From contig JALJCO010003429.1 of the NCBI GenBank assembly GCA_023101725.1, forward strand, positions 806,001-870,000: DNA of 64,000 nucleotides, read 5' to 3'. The notes beneath the pieces were generated by a model. It saw only the letters and a program-made list of their open reading frames with translations, had not been told where the DNA came from and ran no database searches. This DNA is from Atherinomorus stipes (taxonomy: Eukaryota > Chordata > Actinopteri > Atheriniformes > Atherinidae). Positions 59,497 to 64,000 of this stretch are shown here, one piece after another (positions within the stretch are counted from its first letter, which is position 1; each line of letters begins with the position of its first letter). Made by a program: the position numbers and the translations under genes.

Positions 59497-61195
59497 TGGT
59501 GCATGCAGACCGGACACGTTTTTGGCTTCAAAAACGCACTTGACACCCAAAGTTGGACACTGGTTCACATTAAATCAGATGGTTGATATCCAGAGACCAA
59601 AATGTTCTAGTGCAAAACATGCGTCTGGAGCATGGCGTGGTGGTGGACCAGGTTGCTTTCCTTTACCTGTGTCTTTGTACAATGGCAGATGAAGTTGAAC
59701 AAGTGGCTTAGCTTCACTTACTCCACAAGGCCAGAGAACGACATCATCGGGCATCTCTATGCCGTGTCTGGATTCACCAGGCCCTTTCAGCGCTACTTTC
59801 GTCAGATCCAGGCCCAGTTTGACAACCTGCTGTTGTGCATCAGGACAGCAGGTTATCAAACTGCTGTTCAGAGACCCTGGACCGGACAGATCAGTTCACA
59901 CTTTATCCTTCGTCACCATTGTCTTCGGAAAGTGAAAGGATTCCTTGGATTCTTCTTGGTATTTCTAGTAAGAAACTGTGTCTCTGCGTCAAAACACTGA
60001 GGCGTTCTGATTGGTTGACGTCCCACATAAAGCTGCAAAAGTCCAGATTTTCCAGCTCTGGTGTCTGCTGCCTTGGACATGCGTAATGCATTTCGGGTGC
60101 TCAAAAGCTTAAAGGAGTACAGCGCAAGTTCCAGCTTTTATCCAGAAATTCGTCCCCTCTGGCGACAAGTGGAAGCAACACTAATGTCGTGCGCACGCAG
60201 AGCTGCTTCGACTGCGTTGGTCTTTATTTTAACCCACATTACACTCAGTCTGAGCCCAGAGTTAGAGATGCAATGTATACTGAGGTAATAAAGTTATAAA
60301 TCTGCAAGTTGTGTACGGTTTGATAGTTGAGTAAACTGACTGACTGTATGCTAATGGTAACAACAGGCTAACGATGGTTTGTAGATCAAGTATCCAAATT
60401 CACAGGTTGAGACCACGATTACCTTATAAAACTACTGCTTCAACTAAACATAACAAGTGGCCAGACTGTATGATTTCCCCGGGAACAGTCATATGGCTGT
60501 CATACTGTCGCATTTACATGCTAGAAACTTAGCATTGCAATATTATGCACCTTTATTTCCGTCATATATCACATTTACCTTGTTAATCAGAAGAAAGCCA
60601 ACTGTGGGTCCCATTTCATTCCCAGACAATATTGCAGGTCCCTCCGATTAAAAAAAAAAAGAAAGAAAAAAAGCTGCTCGGTTGTTTACTCCCGTCTTAC
60701 TCTGGTGCCGGTGTTGAGCCAAAAAACGCCCCCCTGCCGTGGGGGACCGGTCAGACTCCAGTTTGGTTCTCTTCATCTTACAAGACAAAACTTTTCCTCT
60801 TTGTCTTACTGGAGTCTGAGTTGGGGTTTGAGAGGCATCTGCTCTTCATGTTTTCACAGCAGTCAGTGTTATCTCAACATGTGCAGCCAGACGAATGAGA
60901 ACGTGCAGCTCGTCTCCCCCACATGCGCCCTAGAGGTTTTGTACCCGAAGCTCTCGCATTGAGCATTCAGAAACGGAGACAACTGCACTGAGGAAAGATC
61001 AGCTCATTCTACAGATCAGGCAATTGTAAGAGTATGTGGAGGAAAGGAAAGAGTAGTATTACTTGCGCAATGCACTTCTAAAAAGAACAGTGCCAGACGC
61101 CCAAAATCTGCTGCTAAAGGGCCCCCATGACATGCATTCGCATAGACTTTGCATGTAAACCAGACACCCCTGACGCGTTCGGTCTGAAAGCACCA
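59497..61195. mobile_element. PIF/Harbinger-type element, long copy (1699 bp)
   Basis: Ends TGGTGCATGCAGACCGGACA and GCGTTCGGTCTGAAAGCACCA, flanked by TAA on both sides (59494-59496 and 61196-61198), the 3-bp TWA duplication typical of PIF/Harbinger. It holds a decayed transposase N-terminus (listed separately). It shares its first 250 bp or so and its last 60 bp with the shorter copy at 16334-17152. Confidence 0.82.
59690..59865 (+). pseudogene. Harbinger transposase N-terminal remnant
   Basis: The frame reads YSTRPENDIIGHLYAVSGFT, then PFQRYFRQIQAQFDNLLLCI. The F-x-R-Y-F-R-x-x-x-x-Q-F-D-x-L-L pattern is the conserved start of PIF/Harbinger transposases. It breaks after about 60 residues and no catalytic DDE region is visible. 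Confidence 0.7.
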
Positions 61196-61334
61196 TAATT
61201 TCATTCTGCTTCACTTTATAAGAGTTAACTCCTACACAGAAAAGGTTCACTTTTTAGACTATTTGATAGCAGATTAGAGGTACAACTGCATCACTACAAA
61301 AGGATATACATATTCATCCTGAAACTGTTTTTTT

Positions 61335-61354
61335 CTCTCTCTCTCTCTCTCTCA
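61335..61354. repeat. CT microsatellite
   Basis: Short (CT)n run of about 20 bp, followed by a T-run at 61370-61381. Confidence 0.9.
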
Positions 61355-61779
61355 GGCTACCCTGAAGCTTTTTTTTTTTTTAATTTGTGCTTTGTGCAGT
61401 CTTTATTCATTCCTTACCGTGGGCATACTGATAGTTACACATCTTAACAACTCTTGAAACAGCTCTTTACTATGACTTCTTTTCTATCAGACTTTATGGT
61501 CGCAGAAATTTATGCATTAAAGGTATGTAATTTTTGAGCACAAAGAATAGGCACAGGGATCAAGGGGTTCAGAGACCGTAAGTTAGCACGCGTTAGTCAG
61601 CTGCTCTGCAGTCATGTTTTCTGAAGTGTTTTGCTGTTTGACAAAAGCAATGGAAATAAATCTAAATGAGAGCATCTTTGTTAGAAATTTGGCTATAAAT
61701 GTATATGTTTACTGTATATACAGTATTTAAAGGTTTGCAAAAAGAGAAATGTAGGCCACAGACAAGATGTTTTTGCAAA

Positions 61780-61842
61780 ATAAATCTTTGATCTCAATGA
61801 GACTTTTCCTGGTTAAATAAAGATAATAATAATAATAAAGAC
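61780..61842 (+). repeat. LINE 3' end fragment with ATA tail
   Basis: Reads …gatctcaatgagacttttcc, then tggttaaataaag and an (ATA)n tail, typical of a CR1/Rex1-type LINE 3' terminus in fish. No coding part. The neighbouring 61200-61780 and 61843-62500 show nothing definite to me. Confidence 0.55.
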
Positions 61843-62508
61843 AATGTGTAAATTTTCTTTGGACCATTTCAGTTGAAATTCTGACTGACATTGTAACATA
61901 CAATTTAAAAGTCAGATTTAGTTAATTACTGTTTTTTTTTTTTTTACCCTACTGTCTTGTAAATGTGCCAAATAAAAGAAAAAGTGAAGAAGCATTACTA
62001 AATATAAAACTCAAACATTTTTCATTTCATTTCATTTTCATTTATTCATCCATATCAATTTTAACTGTACACAGTCGCACAACAAATAAAGTACTACACA
62101 AAATATCAACATGGATGAAGGGAGCATGGAGAAGATGAAGTCTTATGTTACATGCCCCTTACAGAAATAAAAGACAACTTAGGTGGATAACCAAACAGCA
62201 GTCTTTCCGCAGCCCATAAATAACTCCCCACCAAACAGTTTTAGAATTTTGCAAAATTTACACAATTTGCAGATTACAAACATTGATAATTTTGAAGTAA
62301 AACTTTCTTGAACATAGTTTTTGACTGATATACTGTTGTGGATAATTTAAACGTCTTTTCTGCAGTAAGGACTTCCATAGTCTCACTCCAGAGACCATAA
62401 AACCCCTTCATGAGAAGGGCACACTGAAGTTACTTTGTCTTCTGCTTTTACTGTGTGTGATTATGGTGAATTTATTAAAAATGTGTTTTGGTACTAAATT
62501 ACTCCTAG

Positions 62509-63893
62509 AGCCCCGTTTCCACCCGCGGGTCTGGGTCGGGTCGGGCCGGATTGGTTCACTTTTTTTTCATGTTTTTGATTTGAAACAAAGAAAGAAAGAA
62601 AAAGAGAACATGCTATCTTGTCTGCTGAGGCTTCCGTAGTATCATGAATTTGCAGAGGTACGCTTCGCGGCAGCTAGATGTACTACTGTTTAAGCTGTAA
62701 AAATATACCAAATAATGTAGTTTCAAGTAAATTATGGACGCTACCCACTCAGGACACTTGAATTAGATTGGACGAGCAGTATGGAGGAATATTGACAAGT
62801 TTTTGCGGACTTTTATGAACCCTTTCGGTTCAGTTGCCAGCGAACTCCATTATATGAAAGTTGGGGGAAAACAAAACCCTGTCCAATCTCCAGCTGCATT
62901 TGAGATATTAAAAAAGTACTCCAGAGTCTTGCTCAGCATGAGGGTGAGTAGAAAATGAACGCACATGATTCTGTGGGTGTATATTCCTTGAACCTTTAAA
63001 AAAACTGAGCTATGAGAAGTGGTTGAATGGTGAATGTTTTGCTGATATTGACTTAAAGCTAGGGTTGGAAACAGTTTGAGCAAGCAACAGTCTGAAAAAA
63101 CACACCACCCAAAACCACACCTTGAGAGCGCAGGGGCATGTGCGCAAGCAGGTAAACAACAACAGCCAAGTGGATAGCTCGTTAGCTTGATAGCAAACAG
63201 CTGACAAATCGCGTTTTTAAAAGCTTTAATCTACTCACCTCCAACTCCCTCTGCAGTGTAAAAAGTCCACACTGCAAACGACAATGCCTCCGAGAATTAA
63301 TCCTTGTTTGTTGTTTTGTTTTGGGTTTTTGGCGCAGCAGCAGTTAGCAGTCCGTTAGCTATATTTGTTTACAGTGAGCGGCGCACAGGGGGGTCACGTG
63401 GGGGACAGAGAGAGGGGAGGGACAGAGATGAGACATAAAAGCCCAGTTTCCACGAGCGGGCTGGGTCAGGTCTGGCCGGATCGGTTCACGTTTTTTGCGT
63501 CTCCACAGATAAAAACTGAGATGGGTACCCTTATATCCGACCCGACCTGGCCTACTTTTTTGGTGCCCTTCAGTAGGGGTACTGATCTAACCGATCCGCA
63601 CCAAAGAGGTGCAGCTAATATACAGCAATCCGTTGATTTGTTGAATAATCCGTCACTTCCCGCATGACCCGGCGTAAAAACAAAGCAAAACAAAGTTTTG
63701 GTTAAAAGGTGTATCACGGTGATAATGTCACGCGATCATGTAGCAGCACTATCCGGTTAATACTCCGCCTCCAGAGTAAAGGTACAGTTTGCTGTTGGGA
63801 CGCAACATTAAATCAACACATCCGTACCACAACCCACCTGATCCGGCATGGCCCGACCCGACCTGACCCAGACCCGCGGGTGGAAATGGGGCT
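62509..63893. mobile_element. inverted-repeat element with three terminal arms
   Basis: The left arm (AGCCCCGTTTCCACCCGCGG at 62509) and right arm (CCGCGGGTGGAAATGGGGCT ending 63893) are complements. A third arm in left orientation, AGCCCAGTTTCCACGAGCGG, begins near 63440. Arms 63440-63893 alone could form a 450-bp element with TAAA on each side. The region 62618-62976 is shared with 34489-34775. No transposase was seen. Confidence 0.6.
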
Positions 63894-64000
63894 TAAATTT
63901 CCATAAAGTCAATATAATCCTAAGTTTAACAAAATATCGAAATTTTAATATGTTCAACTTAAAGGTTGAAAAGGAAAATTTTTAAAAGAAAATTAAAAAA

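Overview
This is a piece of a teleost fish nuclear genome. The evidence is GT-AG introns, a vertebrate neuronal receptor gene with fish-like substitutions, long TA and CA microsatellites, and a dense mix of fish-type transposons (L2, Tc1, hAT, PIF/Harbinger, TTAA-target MITEs). I see no bacterial genes, operons or CRISPR arrays.

The only cellular gene I can support is the 3' part of a GluN2A-type NMDA receptor subunit gene (grin2a) on the + strand. Five coding exons are visible: 27777-27936 (S2 ligand-binding half), 38869-38958 and 43938-44035 (rest of S2), 50316-50554 (end of S2, M4 helix, start of the cytoplasmic tail) and 52273-54237 (long C-terminal tail ending in the PDZ ligand ESDV). 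The AT-rich sequence after the stop looks like a long 3' UTR, to about 58.6 kb. The exons for the amino-terminal domain, S1 and M1-M3 were not found, so positions 1-27776 are read as part of a large upstream intron.

Two features of the gene stand out. The first visible exon is one base short (160 bp) and the frame breaks near 27903, giving a premature stop at 38904-38906 if the exons are joined as drawn. Every later exon is intact, so this is either a sequence error or a real null allele. Second, the segment that I recall as a single 188-bp exon in mammals is split here into 90 + 98 bp by a 4979-bp intron.

The rest is intronic and flanking DNA built from nested mobile elements. From 1 to 3.1 kb a hAT element with an exact 8-bp target duplication sits in an L2 LINE. 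At 3.1-4.1 kb is a Harbinger element with a MADF exon remnant. At 9.75-10.87 kb is a compound inverted-repeat element. From 12.9 to 17.2 kb are Tc1, hAT and Harbinger remnants. From 18.6 to 22.4 kb are a TTAA-target MITE, L2 and R2-like LINE remnants and a hAT MITE. From 22.8 to 27.6 kb is a large inverted-repeat element, then a Tc1 copy that contains THAP-like and YqaJ-associated coding remnants. Between the exons lie palindromic MITEs, a Tc1 relic, and a nested block at 39.4-42.5 kb. Downstream of the gene are a second Harbinger copy (59.5-61.2 kb) and a multi-arm inverted-repeat element (62.5-63.9 kb). I found no new biological system here; the best leads are the grin2a frameshift, the extra intron and several nested-transposon structures.
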